From positions 248,001 through 312,000 of the forward strand of contig NZ_FNSU01000004.1 of the NCBI RefSeq assembly GCF_900105325.1: a stretch of 64,000 nucleotides of DNA, in the 5' to 3' direction. This DNA comes from Pseudomonas marginalis. GTDB lineage: Bacteria > Pseudomonadota > Gammaproteobacteria > Pseudomonadales > Pseudomonadaceae. Made by a program: the position numbers and the translations under genes. Below, piece by piece: positions 1 through 8,574 of the stretch. Each line of letters starts with the position of its first letter. The stretch's first letter is position 1. The notes under the pieces are model-generated. The model was given only the letters and a program-made list of their open reading frames with translations. It made no database searches and was not told where the DNA came from.

Positions 1-2
1 CT

Positions 3-755
3 TGCGTGGTGGCGCTGGTGTCGGTCAACGGAGGCGTGGGGCGCAGCACCCTGGCCACCCTGTTGAGCAGTGGTTTGCAGCGCCTGGGCGAATCGGTGGT
101 GGCGGTGGACCTGGACCCGCAAAACGCCTTGCGCCGTCACTTCGGTGTCGCTCCGACCTCACCGGGCATCGGCCTCGCCAGCCTGCAGAATGCGCATTGG
201 AAACACATCCAGCAGCCCGGTTTTGTCGGCAGCCGCGTCATTACCTTTGGCGACACCGATATCCAGCAGCAGGACACCCTGCAGCGCTGGCTGAAACATG
301 AACCGTACTGGCTGGCGCAGCGGCTGCACGCCTTGGGCCTGGACGCCCGCCACACGGTGATCCTCGATACCCCCGCCGGTAACAGCGTCTATTTCCATCA
401 AGCCGTGAGCGTGGCGGATGTGGTGCTGGTGGTCGCCCAGGCCGACGCGGCGTCCCTGGGAACCCTGGACCAACTCGATGGGCTGCTGGCGCCGCACCTT
501 GAGCGCGACCGAGCGCCGCACGTTCACTACGTGCTTAACCAGCTGGATGAGGACAGTGCCTTCAGCCTGGATATGGTTGAGGCATTCCGGCAGCGACTGG
601 GGACGAAAGAGCCGTTTGAGGTGCATCACGACGTAGGGATCAGCGAAGCCCTGGCGTTCGGCGCCGACCCGCTGGACAGCCAGGCGTTGAGCCTGGCCGG
701 TGACGATATCAATGAGCTTTGCCGTCTGCTGATTGCCCGCAAAAAGCAACTGTAA
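3..755 (+). CDS. bcsQ: MinD/ParA-like ATPase of a cellulose operon (BcsQ/YhjQ family, possibly WssJ), 5' end probably outside the window
   Basis: About 250 residues of a ParA/MinD-type P-loop protein. The N-terminal VSVNGGVGRST is a deviant Walker A in which the usual lysines are Asn and Arg, a degeneracy also known in E. coli BcsQ. VVAVDLDPQNALR (about residue 35) is the strand-Asp segment typical of ParA ATPases, and VILDTPAG is the Walker B equivalent. BcsQ proteins help localise the cellulose synthase complex at the inner membrane. The reading frame is open to the window edge (TGC before the first GTG at 6), so the true start is probably upstream. In SBW25, as I remember it, the last wss gene (wssJ) is a MinD homologue next to this gene order; that identity is inference. 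It converges with the minus-strand operon that follows. Confidence 0.75.
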   Translation, partial: CVVALVSVNGGVGRSTLATLLSSGLQRLGESVVAVDLDPQNALRRHFGVAPTSPGIGLASLQNAHWKHIQQPGFVGSRVITFGDTDIQQQDTLQRWLKHEPYWLAQRLHALGLDARHTVILDTPAGNSVYFHQAVSVADVVLVVAQADAASLGTLDQLDGLLAPHLERDRAPHVHYVLNQLDEDSAFSLDMVEAFRQRLGTKEPFEVHHDVGISEALAFGADPLDSQALSLAGDDINELCRLLIARKKQL

Positions 756-785
756 ATGCCGGTTTATGTGCTTGACGCCAGATGC

Positions 786-970
786 TTATGCACAATTGGT
801 TGTTTGGGCTGTCGCGAAATGATCAGGTTGTGGAGCCATTCTCAACACCCCGCAACTGCCTGTTTTACGTGCGTTTTATTCTGTGAACAAAAAATGAACA
901 ACGTGGCTTTTTGCCTGTAGCGCAGGTAGCCACAGGCCTTGTAAAGATTCCATCAACAGAGTTATCCACA
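786..970. other. Intergenic region with two DnaA-box-like 9-mers around an AT-rich stretch
   Basis: The 240-bp gap between the BcsQ-like gene and the convergent methyltransferase gene contains TTATGCACA at 786-794 and TTATCCACA at 962-970, both matching the DnaA-box consensus TTATNCACA. The sequence between them (about 845-905) is A/T-rich compared with its surroundings. Two more exact TTATCCACA copies lie in the adjacent coding region, at 1221-1229 (minus strand) and 1927-1935. No gene is visible here. Whether DnaA binds is unknown. Confidence 0.4.
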
Positions 971-995
971 GGCTGGGGTGCGACAATCCTGCCCC

Positions 996-2183
996 TTAAT
1001 CGCGCTCGGCAAGCACCATCAAGTTGCGTGGTGTCAGTGTGGTTTCGCAGAAGCTGCCCACTTCGACCCTGTAGCCACGTTCGCCAAGAAACAGTGCCCG
1101 ATCCAGTACCAGCCACACTTCAAGTGGGCGCCGAAACAGCCCACGCAGCAATTCCAGGTTCCTGACCTCGGCCAAACGTTGCCAGCCGTGCGCTTCCAGC
1201 GCCGCCCAATCCTGTTCACCTGTGGATAACCCTTTGATACTGGCCAACGCCTGGCAGTAGTCGGCGAAGGGTTTGTCCAGCCAACCGGCGGGCAGGGAAG
1301 GGGTAGGCAGGTACTCGTCGCAGTGGCGTAACTGGCGTTGTAACTGATCGAAACCCAGGCGGCGCGCCATGGAGATGTCCCGCTGCAGCCGCACGCGTTT
1401 ACCGGCCGTGACGGTTTCGCTGAGGGGCAGGCCAAGATCGTCGACCGACAACTGCAAGGCTGAAGCACGGCCCGCTTCGGACAGCGGCTGGTAGGCGTCC
1501 GTGTTGATGCGGTTGTAGCAGCACGGCGCCACGGCCAGTTGCTTGCAGCCGGCGGCACTGGCCAATTGCAGCAGGCGCACATGCAGGTCGCCGCAGGCAT
1601 GCAGGGCGACGGGGGTGTGCTCGGGGTCTAGGCTCACGTCCGCCATGACATCTTGCAGGCGGTGGGTGACGGGCAGGCCGTGGTGGTCGCTCAAGGCCTG
1701 GCCTGCCGCGATCAGCGCCGGGTCGCATTCCAGGCAGGTCAGCTGTTGGTTGGTGTGCAGCAGGCGGCGGCCGAGGTGGCCCTTGCCGGCGCACCAGTCC
1801 AGCCAATGCCGGGGTGTTTGCGCAAACTGCAGCGCGGCGCCGAAGGCTTCGATTTGCTGCCACTTGCGCCCGGGTACGTCGACATTCAGGCGGCGCGCCG
1901 CCGGTTGCAGGGGCTGCGTCGGTAACTTATCCACAGCACTGAGGCGCAAGGCTTCGCGGGCCAGTGAGGGAAAAGGCGCCGGCGCCGGTAGGGTGTGGGG
2001 ATGGTTGTGGCTGGTTTCCGCGTCGGACAACGAGCGTTGACGCAGCCATCGGGCCAGTTGCGGATGCTCGGTTTCCCAAGGCAACTGCCGATGAGTAAAG
2101 GGCCGTGGTCGCCACAGCCCTTGGTGCTCGATCAGAAACGCATCCAGCGCCTCGAAGCGGGCTTCAACGTCCCTGGCAGGCAT
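996..2183 (-). CDS. SAM-dependent methyltransferase (Methyltransf_32 / GSTCD-like)
   Basis: 395 residues. A Rossmann methyltransferase core starts near residue 127: LDWCAGKGHLGRRLL is a motif I SAM-binding loop, LECDP (150-154) the acidic end of the next strand, HACGDLHVRLL (195-205) and APCCYNRI (219-226) are the signature of the Methyltransf_32 group that includes eukaryotic GSTCD and METTL25. The substrate is unknown to me. The first ATG overlaps the end of the upstream permease gene by 20 nt, so it is likely co-transcribed with the amino acid importer, although no functional link is evident. The N-terminal 100 residues are Pro- and His-rich and match no domain I recognise. Confidence 0.8.
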   Translation of the reverse strand: MPARDVEARFEALDAFLIEHQGLWRPRPFTHRQLPWETEHPQLARWLRQRSLSDAETSHNHPHTLPAPAPFPSLAREALRLSAVDKLPTQPLQPAARRLNVDVPGRKWQQIEAFGAALQFAQTPRHWLDWCAGKGHLGRRLLHTNQQLTCLECDPALIAAGQALSDHHGLPVTHRLQDVMADVSLDPEHTPVALHACGDLHVRLLQLASAAGCKQLAVAPCCYNRINTDAYQPLSEAGRASALQLSVDDLGLPLSETVTAGKRVRLQRDISMARRLGFDQLQRQLRHCDEYLPTPSLPAGWLDKPFADYCQALASIKGLSTGEQDWAALEAHGWQRLAEVRNLELLRGLFRRPLEVWLVLDRALFLGERGYRVEVGSFCETTLTPRNLMVLAERD

Positions 2184-2853
2184 CGACGCGCAGCCAGCGT
2201 TCCAGCAGCCTGAAGCCGCGTACCAGCAGGAAGGAGATCAGCAGGTAGAACACGCCGGCGGTGAAGAACATCTCCACCGTCAGGTAGTTGCGCGCGATGA
2301 TCGTCCTGGCCATGCCGGTCAGTTCCAGCAGGGTCACGGTGCTCGCCAGCGAGCTGGCCTTGAGCATCAGGATCACTTCGTTGCTGTAGGCCGGCAATCC
2401 GATGCGCGCGGCCCGGGGCAGTACGATGTAGAACAGCGTCTTGGGCCTGGACATGCCCAACGCACGGGCGGCTTCGATTTCCCCAGGCGGAATGGCCTGG
2501 ATGGCACCCCGCAGGATCTCGGCGATGTACGCGGCGGTGTGTAGCGTCATGGTGGCGGTGGCACACCAGAACGGATCGCGCAGGTACTTCCACATGAAGC
2601 TTGAGCGGATGCTGTCGAATTGGGCCAGTCCGTAATAGACCAGGAACAACTGCACCAGCAGCGGCGTGCCGCGAAAGAAAAAGATATAGGCGTAGGGCAG
2701 GGCGCGCACAGACAGGTGCTTGGACGAGCGCGCGATACCCAGGGGGATGGCCAGGATCAGGCCGAGGATCACAGCGATGCTCACCAGCTCCAGGGTCAGG
2801 ATGGCGCCCTGGATAAACTTCGGCAGCCACTTGATGATGACTTCCCATTCCAT
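2164..2853 (-). CDS. hisM: Basic amino acid ABC transporter permease (HisM-like)
   Basis: 229 residues; inner-membrane permease of a polar amino acid ABC importer (HisM/ArtM group). Hydrophobic segments alternate along the whole length, and the EAA loop that docks on the ATPase is visible as GEIEAARALGMSRPKTLF around residues 145-165. The start MEWEVIIKWLPKF overlaps the stop codon of the preceding permease by one base (TAATG), which fixes this start and indicates translational coupling. It would pair with the HisQ-like protein to form the heterodimeric channel for lysine, arginine, ornithine or histidine; exact specificity cannot be read from the sequence. Confidence 0.9.
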   Translation of the reverse strand: MEWEVIIKWLPKFIQGAILTLELVSIAVILGLILAIPLGIARSSKHLSVRALPYAYIFFFRGTPLLVQLFLVYYGLAQFDSIRSSFMWKYLRDPFWCATATMTLHTAAYIAEILRGAIQAIPPGEIEAARALGMSRPKTLFYIVLPRAARIGLPAYSNEVILMLKASSLASTVTLLELTGMARTIIARNYLTVEMFFTAGVFYLLISFLLVRGFRLLERWLRVDACQGR

Positions 2854-3545
2854 TACGTCGTCCTCACGAAGCCGCGGGCGGCGCGTTGTTCCAGGAAGTG
2901 CATGGCCACCATCGACAGCGACGTCAGGCCCAGGTAGATGAATGCGGCGACCATATAGAAGGTGAAAGGCTGTTTGGTGACGGTTACGGCGATCTGCGCA
3001 TGGCGCATGATTTCTTCGAGGCCGATGACCGTGACCAGCGCGGTATCTTTCATCAGGATCAGGAACAGATTGCCCAGGCCCGGCAGGGCGATGCGCCACA
3101 TCTGCGGCATGATCAACCGGGTAAAGATACGAAACTTCGACAGACCCAGCGCCACACCCGCTTCGCGGTGGCCTTTGGGAATGGAGATGATTGCACCCCG
3201 CAGCACTTCCGTGGCGTAGGCGCCGAAACACAGGCCCAGGGCGATCACGCCAGCGGCAAAGGCGCTGAGGGACAGGTCGGGAATATCGAGCAACTCACCC
3301 AGTGAGCGCATGGCGTTGATCGTGCCGAAGTAGATCAGCAGCACCCACAGCAGCTCCGGCACACCGCGAACGATTGTCGAGTAAGTACCGCCCAGCCATT
3401 GCAACGGCTTGTACGGGGAAGTCTTGGCCAGGGCACCGGCGAGGCCGAGTACCAGCCCCAGGCATAACGCCGTGAGCGCCAGTTTGACGGTCATCAGCGC
3501 GCCGGCAGCGAGCGCCGGGCCGAATCCGTAGAGATCGAAATTCAT
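2853..3545 (-). CDS. hisQ: Basic amino acid ABC transporter permease (HisQ-like)
   Basis: 230 residues. Starts MNFDLYGFGPALAAGALMTV, the typical N-terminus of HisQ/AotQ permeases. The EAA motif is at KGHREAGVALGLSKFRIF (about residues 143-160). Five membrane segments are apparent. It lies between the binding protein (75-nt gap) and the second permease (1-nt overlap) in the order ATPase, binding protein, permease, permease. Partner of the HisM-like protein in the inner-membrane channel. Confidence 0.9.
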   Translation of the reverse strand: MNFDLYGFGPALAAGALMTVKLALTALCLGLVLGLAGALAKTSPYKPLQWLGGTYSTIVRGVPELLWVLLIYFGTINAMRSLGELLDIPDLSLSAFAAGVIALGLCFGAYATEVLRGAIISIPKGHREAGVALGLSKFRIFTRLIMPQMWRIALPGLGNLFLILMKDTALVTVIGLEEIMRHAQIAVTVTKQPFTFYMVAAFIYLGLTSLSMVAMHFLEQRAARGFVRTT

Positions 3546-3619
3546 GGTGTCTTCATATCGCGGCAGGCATTGCTGAAAGCCGGCGCGCTCAAGTCAGCGC
3601 GCCGGGCAGGCCGTTCAGG

Positions 3620-4372
3620 TCATTCGATGCTGAACGGGAAGTACTTGTCGTTGATCTTCTTGTAGGTGCCGTCTGCCTTGATCTCTGCCAGGGCTTTGTT
3701 CAGGCGCTCGCGCAGCGGGTCGCCCTTGCGTACGGCGATACCGATCTTGTCGCTCTCGACAACCGGGTCGCCCTTGAACTCGTAGGCCAGGCCGTCTTTG
3801 CTCTTGAGCCATTCGTACTGCACGTACTTGTCGGCGAGGATCCCGTCGAGGCGGCCGGACGTCAGGTCAAGGTAGGCGTTTTCCTGAGTGTCGTAGAGCT
3901 TGGCTTCGGTGTCAGGCAGCTTGTCTTCCAGGTAGGTGCCGGCCAGCGTCGCGCGTTGGGCGCCGATGACCTTGCCCTTCAGGTAGGCGGCGTCGGTCTT
4001 GAAGTCTGCGGTGGCTTTGGGCGCGATGAACTGCAGCTTGTTGGAGTAGTACGGGTCGGTGAAGTCGACGGCTTGCTTGCGCTCGTCGGTGATCGACAGC
4101 GAGGACACCAGGAAGTCGAACTTCTTGGCATTCAGGGCCGGGATGATGCCGTCCCAGTCGGACACATACACGTCGCACTTTTCGACTTTCATCTTGGCGC
4201 ACAGGGCGTCGCCGATGTCTTTGTCGAAGCCGACCACTTGGCCGCTGGCGTCTTTATTGTTGAACGGCGGGTAGGCCGCCTCGATCCCCATGGTCAAGGT
4301 TTCTGCCATGGCCGTGGCGCTGAACGCCATCGAGACGGCCGCGGCCAGAAGGAATTTTTTATAGTTCTGCAT
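3620..4372 (-). CDS. Periplasmic lysine/arginine/ornithine/histidine-type binding protein
   Basis: 250 residues, SBP_bac_3 family. The chosen start MQNYKKFLL gives a clean signal peptide (charged N-terminus, LLAAAVSMAFSATAMA core, cleavage after AMA) and has GGAGC just upstream; longer frames lack this. The mature part begins ETLTMGIEAAYPPFN, and DYYSNK-like (DPYYSNKLQF) and SSLSITDERK segments are characteristic of the HisJ/ArgT/AotJ group that binds basic amino acids with an Arg contacting the alpha-carboxylate. Two Cys near residues 58 and 65 could form the small disulphide seen in HisJ/LAO. Captures substrate for the HisQ/HisM/HisP-like importer. Which basic amino acid is preferred is inference. 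Confidence 0.9.
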   Translation of the reverse strand: MQNYKKFLLAAAVSMAFSATAMAETLTMGIEAAYPPFNNKDASGQVVGFDKDIGDALCAKMKVEKCDVYVSDWDGIIPALNAKKFDFLVSSLSITDERKQAVDFTDPYYSNKLQFIAPKATADFKTDAAYLKGKVIGAQRATLAGTYLEDKLPDTEAKLYDTQENAYLDLTSGRLDGILADKYVQYEWLKSKDGLAYEFKGDPVVESDKIGIAVRKGDPLRERLNKALAEIKADGTYKKINDKYFPFSIE

Positions 4373-4385
4373 GCATGTTGCTCCG

Positions 4386-5159
4386 TTAGCGGTTGCTGGA
4401 CATGAATTGTTTGCAGCGCGCCGAAAGCGGGTTTTCAAACACCTGCTGTGGCGATCCTTGCTCTTCGATCAGGCCCTGGTGGAGGAACACCACTTCACTG
4501 GAGACCTGACGGGCGAAGCCCATTTCGTGGGTGACCAGCAGCATGGTGCGGCCTTCTTCGGCCAGCGCGCGGATCACATTAAGTACTTCCTGGACCATTT
4601 CCGGGTCAAGGGCTGAAGTGGGTTCGTCGAACAGGATGACCTTGGGCTGCATCGCCAGGGTGCGCGCGATGGCCGCCCGTTGTTGCTGGCCGCCGGACAA
4701 TTGCGCGGGGTAGGCATGGCGCTTGTCGGCGATGCCGACCTTGTCCAGCAGGGCTTCGGCCACTTCTATTGCCTCGGCCTTGCTCTGGCCGAGCACACGG
4801 CGAGGGGCCTCGATGATGTTGTCGAGGATGCTCATGTGCGGCCACAGGTTAAAGTTTTGAAACACAAAACCGATTTCGCTGCGCAGGCGGTTGATCTGCT
4901 TGCCGTCTGCGGCCATCAGCTCGCCGTTTTTCGCGGCCTTGAGCTTGAGCTCTTCGCCGGCCACGAGGATCTGGCCCTGGTGCGGGTTTTCCAGCAGGTT
5001 GATGCAGCGCAGGAACGTGGACTTGCCGGAACCGGAGGAACCCAGGATCGAGATCACATCGCCGTCGCGAGCGGTCAGCGAGATACCTTTGAGTACCTCC
5101 AGCTCACCATAGCGTTTATGCAAGTTGCGGATTTCAAGCGCGGGCGTGGCCTCGGCCAT
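4386..5159 (-). CDS. hisP: Polar amino acid ABC transporter ATPase (HisP-like)
   Basis: 257 residues. Walker A GSSGSGKST (about 38-46), Q-loop VFQNFNLWPH, ABC signature LSGGQQQR, Walker B VILFDEPTSALDPE and the switch His in LLVTHEMGFAR are all intact. The insertion between Walker A and Q-loop is the one found in HisP/AotP. First gene of the five-gene minus-strand unit (ATPase, binding protein, two permeases, methyltransferase). Energises uptake of basic amino acids at the cytoplasmic face. Confidence 0.92.
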   Translation of the reverse strand: MAEATPALEIRNLHKRYGELEVLKGISLTARDGDVISILGSSGSGKSTFLRCINLLENPHQGQILVAGEELKLKAAKNGELMAADGKQINRLRSEIGFVFQNFNLWPHMSILDNIIEAPRRVLGQSKAEAIEVAEALLDKVGIADKRHAYPAQLSGGQQQRAAIARTLAMQPKVILFDEPTSALDPEMVQEVLNVIRALAEEGRTMLLVTHEMGFARQVSSEVVFLHQGLIEEQGSPQQVFENPLSARCKQFMSSNR

Positions 5160-5714
5160 GTGGGGTCCTCATTGTGTTCATTGCGATCTTCGCTGTTGGG
5201 CCGCCTTCCTGGCGAGGCGCCAAGCTAGCATAGCGTCCTGATGGCGGCCAACAGCGCGGCGGGCGGTAAACGGGCGGTGTGCGGCAGGGTGTCGCATCGG
5301 CACAGCAGGGTGTCGCGCCATCAACAACCGAACAACCGTTTTAACCCGTGAATCCGCAGGCTTCGCGTGAAAAAGGGCGCGATGGTGCCAGCTTTGGCCG
5401 GGTGTTGGAAGGGTTAAACGGGCAAACGGTAGCTATCGGCCCTTTTATGGCGCGCCGCGTACTTTTCGTGTGTGTTTTTGGTGCGCTTGTTCGTCTTGAA
5501 AGTGAGTCGCACGGTAACGCTATAGCGAAATGCCATTGTTCTCAATGACTTGCGATGACTGGTGAATCGTCCTGCAGGCCGCGTCAATCGCGGTTTTGTA
5601 ACATTTTGGCGCAAATCTTGCGTAAAAAATAAAGAACGCCCTGTTGGTTTCTTTTCACGAGGAAGAGCCCAGGCCGGGCGGACCGTTTTCGCAATTCCTC
5701 GCAAAGGTGTGTCA
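5160..5714. other. Divergent control region between the amino acid importer and gabP
   Basis: 555 bp without a convincing gene. The right part contains a sigma-54-type promoter for gabP (5607-5621). The part near 5160-5340 must carry the promoter of the minus-strand ABC operon; I could not find a sigma-54 match there and no sigma-70 site stood out. A run of short open frames here lacks codon bias and ribosome sites. Confidence 0.5.
5607..5621 (+). promoter_or_regulatory. Sigma-54 (RpoN) promoter of gabP
   Basis: TGGCGCAAATCTTGC matches the sigma-54 consensus TGGCAC-N5-TTGC with exact GG-N10-GC spacing. The expected transcription start is about 5632, leaving an 80-odd nt leader before the gabP ATG at 5715. 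Fits nitrogen-source control (NtrC or CbrB), but no activator site was identified. Confidence 0.65.
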
Positions 5715-7106
5715 ATGAGTAGTACGCAAAGCTCCAATGACCTCGAACAGGGGCTCAAACCGCGTCACGTCACCATGTTGTCGATTGCCGGCGTCATTGG
5801 TGCCGGTTTGTTTGTCGGCTCCGGCCACGCGATTGCTGCCGCTGGCCCTGCGGTCCTGCTGGCATATGCCGCAGCGGGTACGCTGGTGGTCTTGGTGATG
5901 CGCATGCTGGCCGAAATGGCCGTGGCGTCGCCGGACACCGGTTCGTTCTCCACCTATGCCGACCGTGCGATCGGTCACTGGGCCGGCTTTACCATCGGCT
6001 GGCTGTACTGGTGGTTCTGGGTGCTGGTGATTCCATTGGAAGCCAACGCCGCCGCGACCATTCTCAACGCCTGGTTCCCGGATGTGGCCATCTGGGCCTT
6101 CACGCTGATCATCACGTTGCTGCTGACGGCCACCAACCTGTTCAGCGTGAAGAACTACGGTGAGTTCGAGTTCTGGTTCGCGTTGATCAAGGTCGTGGCG
6201 ATCGTGGGCTTTGTGATCCTCGGCCTGGCGGCGATTTTCGGCTTCCTGCCGACCAGCCAGGTCAGCGGCGTTTCCCACCTCTTTGACACCCAAGGCTTTA
6301 TGCCCAACGGCATGGGCGCGGTATTGGCAGCGATCCTGACCACCATGTTCTCCTTCATGGGCACCGAGATCGTCACCATCGCCGCCGCTGAATCGAAGAA
6401 CCCGGGCCAGCAAATCACCAAGGCCACCAACTCGGTGATCTGGCGGATTGGTTTGTTCTACCTGTTGTCGATCTTCATCGTCGTGTCCCTGGTGCCTTGG
6501 AATGATCCGACCTTGGCGGCGGTAGGTTCCTACCAGACCGTGCTGGAACGCATGGGTATCCCGAACGCCAAGCTGATCGTCGACCTGGTGGTTCTGGTTG
6601 CCGTGACCAGCTGCCTGAACTCGGCGCTGTACACCGCTTCGCGCATGCTGTTCTCCCTGGGCCGTCGCGGCGATGCACCGGCCGTGGCCAAGCGCACCAA
6701 CAAAAGCGGCACGCCTTACTGGGCGGTATTGCTGTCCACCGGCGCGGCGTTCCTGGCGGTATTTGCCAACTACGTGGCGCCGGCAGCGGTGTTCGAATTC
6801 CTGCTGGCCAGCTCTGGCGCCATCGCGCTGCTGGTGTACCTGGTGATTGCGGTGTCGCAACTGCGCATGCGCCAGAAGCGCATGGCGGCGGGCGAGAAAA
6901 TTGTCTTCAAGATGTGGCTGTTCCCAGGCCTGACCTACGCGGTGATGGTATTCATCGTCGGCACATTGACCATCATGCTGTTCCAGGAAGCGCATCGGGT
7001 CGAGATCATCGCGACCGGGGTCTTGAGCTTGCTGGTAGTGGCGGCGGGGTTGTTTGTGTCCAGCCGTCGCAAGGCGCAGAGAGTGGGCGCTGCGGTGCTG
7101 AATTGA
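5715..7106 (+). CDS. gabP: GABA permease
   Basis: 463 residues, amino acid-polyamine-organocation (APC) family. MSSTQSSNDLEQGLKPRHVT followed by MLSIAGVIGAGLFVGSG is the N-terminus and TM1 glycine-rich substrate motif of GabP/AAT-type permeases; about twelve hydrophobic segments follow. The ATG at 5715 is preferred to upstream frames because it starts the conserved domain and is the usual length for Pseudomonas GabP (about 463). Imports 4-aminobutyrate, possibly related omega-amino acids, with protons. A sigma-54 promoter lies upstream. The gene ends at a perfect REP palindrome (7143-7176) that faces a convergent small gene. Confidence 0.88.
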   Translation: MSSTQSSNDLEQGLKPRHVTMLSIAGVIGAGLFVGSGHAIAAAGPAVLLAYAAAGTLVVLVMRMLAEMAVASPDTGSFSTYADRAIGHWAGFTIGWLYWWFWVLVIPLEANAAATILNAWFPDVAIWAFTLIITLLLTATNLFSVKNYGEFEFWFALIKVVAIVGFVILGLAAIFGFLPTSQVSGVSHLFDTQGFMPNGMGAVLAAILTTMFSFMGTEIVTIAAAESKNPGQQITKATNSVIWRIGLFYLLSIFIVVSLVPWNDPTLAAVGSYQTVLERMGIPNAKLIVDLVVLVAVTSCLNSALYTASRMLFSLGRRGDAPAVAKRTNKSGTPYWAVLLSTGAAFLAVFANYVAPAAVFEFLLASSGAIALLVYLVIAVSQLRMRQKRMAAGEKIVFKMWLFPGLTYAVMVFIVGTLTIMLFQEAHRVEIIATGVLSLLVVAAGLFVSSRRKAQRVGAAVLN

Positions 7107-7142
7107 TGTGATGGAATGCGGTGCTCGATTGCGCCGCAGTTC

Positions 7143-7176
7143 AAATGTGGGAGGGGGCAAGCCCCCTCCCACATTT
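7143..7176. repeat. Solo REP palindrome, likely bidirectional terminator
   Basis: A perfect inverted repeat of two 16-nt arms around AA, arm AAATGTGGGAGGGGGC. It sits between the stop codons of gabP (7106) and the convergent gene (7181). This is the core of the GTGGGAGGGGG REP family found elsewhere in the window as longer REPINs, here collapsed to the two end palindromes. Its position suggests use as transcription terminator for both genes. Confidence 0.8.
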
Positions 7177-7180
7177 GGTT

Positions 7181-7585
7181 TTAGTTGGTGAGGGCCTCGG
7201 ATGCGGCGACGTAATCCGCCTGGAACTGCGGCGATTCGATCCACGCCAGTGCGGCGGCTTCATCGTCGCTGTCGGTGGCCCACTGCCGATACTCGATCAG
7301 TGCCGCCAGGATAAAGTCGGTGGCTTCTTCTTCGCCTTCCTGCTCCAGCACCAGCGCGAGCAGCGGGTGGGCCAGGAATACCGCGCAGAGGGCCTGCTGG
7401 CTGGTCTCGCCGGCGGTGCGCATCTCCACGAACAGCTCGGTCAAATCCACTGACTCAAGGTCAATCCGGTCGTCATCGCCGGCAAACGCATCCGGTTTGC
7501 TCGCGACGGCGCGCTGGGTGCGGTTCTGCTTGGCCTTGGCCTTGGCCCGGTGGGCACGTTTTTGCTGCTTGTTCGGCGAGGCCAT
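7181..7585 (-). CDS. Conserved hypothetical protein, lysine-rich N-terminus
   Basis: 134 residues from the start MASPNKQQKRAHRAKAKAKQ, preceded by a GGACGTGAG ribosome site; longer frames would run into the hydrolase gene. The first 30 residues are strongly basic, the rest acidic and helical, with a segment rich in Glu/Asp/Ala and Trp near the end (ALAWIESPQFQADYV). No signal peptide or membrane segment. Lies 17 nt downstream of the alpha/beta hydrolase gene, so it is probably in the same transcript. I do not recognise a function. Confidence 0.7.
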   Translation of the reverse strand: MASPNKQQKRAHRAKAKAKQNRTQRAVASKPDAFAGDDDRIDLESVDLTELFVEMRTAGETSQQALCAVFLAHPLLALVLEQEGEEEATDFILAALIEYRQWATDSDDEAAALAWIESPQFQADYVAASEALTN

Positions 7586-7602
7586 GGGCTCACGTCCTTG
7601 GG

Positions 7603-8574
7603 TCAGGATCTGGGTGGGGTATTGAAGCGCAGGTTGAGGGAAATCCCAAGGGTATCCGCCGTTAATTGACCGTGTTGCAGCCAGGCCAGTGCAATCGGCC
7701 ACAACCGATCCTGATACTCCCTGCGAAAGAACGCGAAATGTCCGACCTGTTTTTCGCCGATGTCTTCCGGGGCGATGCGCAGATGGGTGCGCTCGCTGCC
7801 GTCGAAGTAACCCAGCAACCGTTCAATCGCCGCCACGGTGCCGAAGGGGTCATCGGTGATGCTGATCGCCAGCACCTGCGCCTTCACGCGACTGAATGGC
7901 AAGTCCGCCAGGGCCCGCCCGCTGGGCCGCGTCTCATACCTGGGCGTTGGCGTGCTCCAGTCGCGCACCACGCCTGCCGGCGTATCCTCCAGCCAACCCA
8001 GGCGCTTGCCGGGGAAATATCCGCAGAGTGCCGTGACCATCGGCATGACCACATGCCATTTGGCAAACATCTGCCAGCGCCCGGCGGCGGCGTAATCGCG
8101 CCAGTAGGCGAACTGCGCGCCCACGGTCACGATTCGCCGGATCACCGCGCCGGATGCGCCCAGCCCCGCCGCACAGCCACCAAAACTGTGGCCGACCACA
8201 TCAATCGGCTGGCCTGGAAACTCCCGCTGCGCCCGCAGCAGGATCGCTTCGAAATCCAGCGTGCCCCAATCCGACCACGACGCCTTGAACCCACGCAACG
8301 AACCGCTGCGGGACTCGCCGATGCCGCGATAGTCGTAGGTGATCACGTCAAAGCCGTTGGCAAACAGGTAGTCGGCGAAACGTGAGTAGTGGCGGCAACG
8401 CACGGAGGTGGCGGCGTTGATGATGACGACCGGGCGTTCTAGGTCGGTGCGCGGGTGGCGCCAGGTGAAGCCGCCGAGGGGGTGGCCGTCTGCGGCGGAT
8501 TCCTTGAAGGATTCGCTTTGGCTATTTTGGGGTGTAGTTGCAAGTTCTACTGAAGAGGCGTCATTCAAATTCAT
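7603..8574 (-). CDS. Alpha/beta hydrolase (serine hydrolase, YheT/BioH-like fold)
   Basis: 323 residues. VVIINAATSVRCRHYSRFADYL (about 49-70) holds the oxyanion region, VITYDYRGIGES the typical strand-loop, and VVGHSFGG (about residue 125) the nucleophile elbow G-H-S-F-G. The acid is probably the Asp in SITDDPFG and the base the His in QVGHFAFFR. Cytosolic; no signal peptide. The natural substrate cannot be assigned. It is the first gene of a two-gene minus-strand unit with the small lysine-rich protein. Confidence 0.8.
   Translation of the reverse strand: MNLNDASSVELATTPQNSQSESFKESAADGHPLGGFTWRHPRTDLERPVVIINAATSVRCRHYSRFADYLFANGFDVITYDYRGIGESRSGSLRGFKASWSDWGTLDFEAILLRAQREFPGQPIDVVGHSFGGCAAGLGASGAVIRRIVTVGAQFAYWRDYAAAGRWQMFAKWHVVMPMVTALCGYFPGKRLGWLEDTPAGVVRDWSTPTPRYETRPSGRALADLPFSRVKAQVLAISITDDPFGTVAAIERLLGYFDGSERTHLRIAPEDIGEKQVGHFAFFRREYQDRLWPIALAWLQHGQLTADTLGISLNLRFNTPPRS

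Noticed and set aside
5160..5340. Possible sigma-54 site for the amino acid ABC operon (minus strand)
   Set aside because: One GG-N10-GC occurrence exists but lacks TTGC and TGGCA; too weak.
5712..7244. 510-codon minus-strand frame over gabP
   Set aside because: His/Gln/Arg-rich translation typical for an antisense shadow; gabP is clear on the plus strand.
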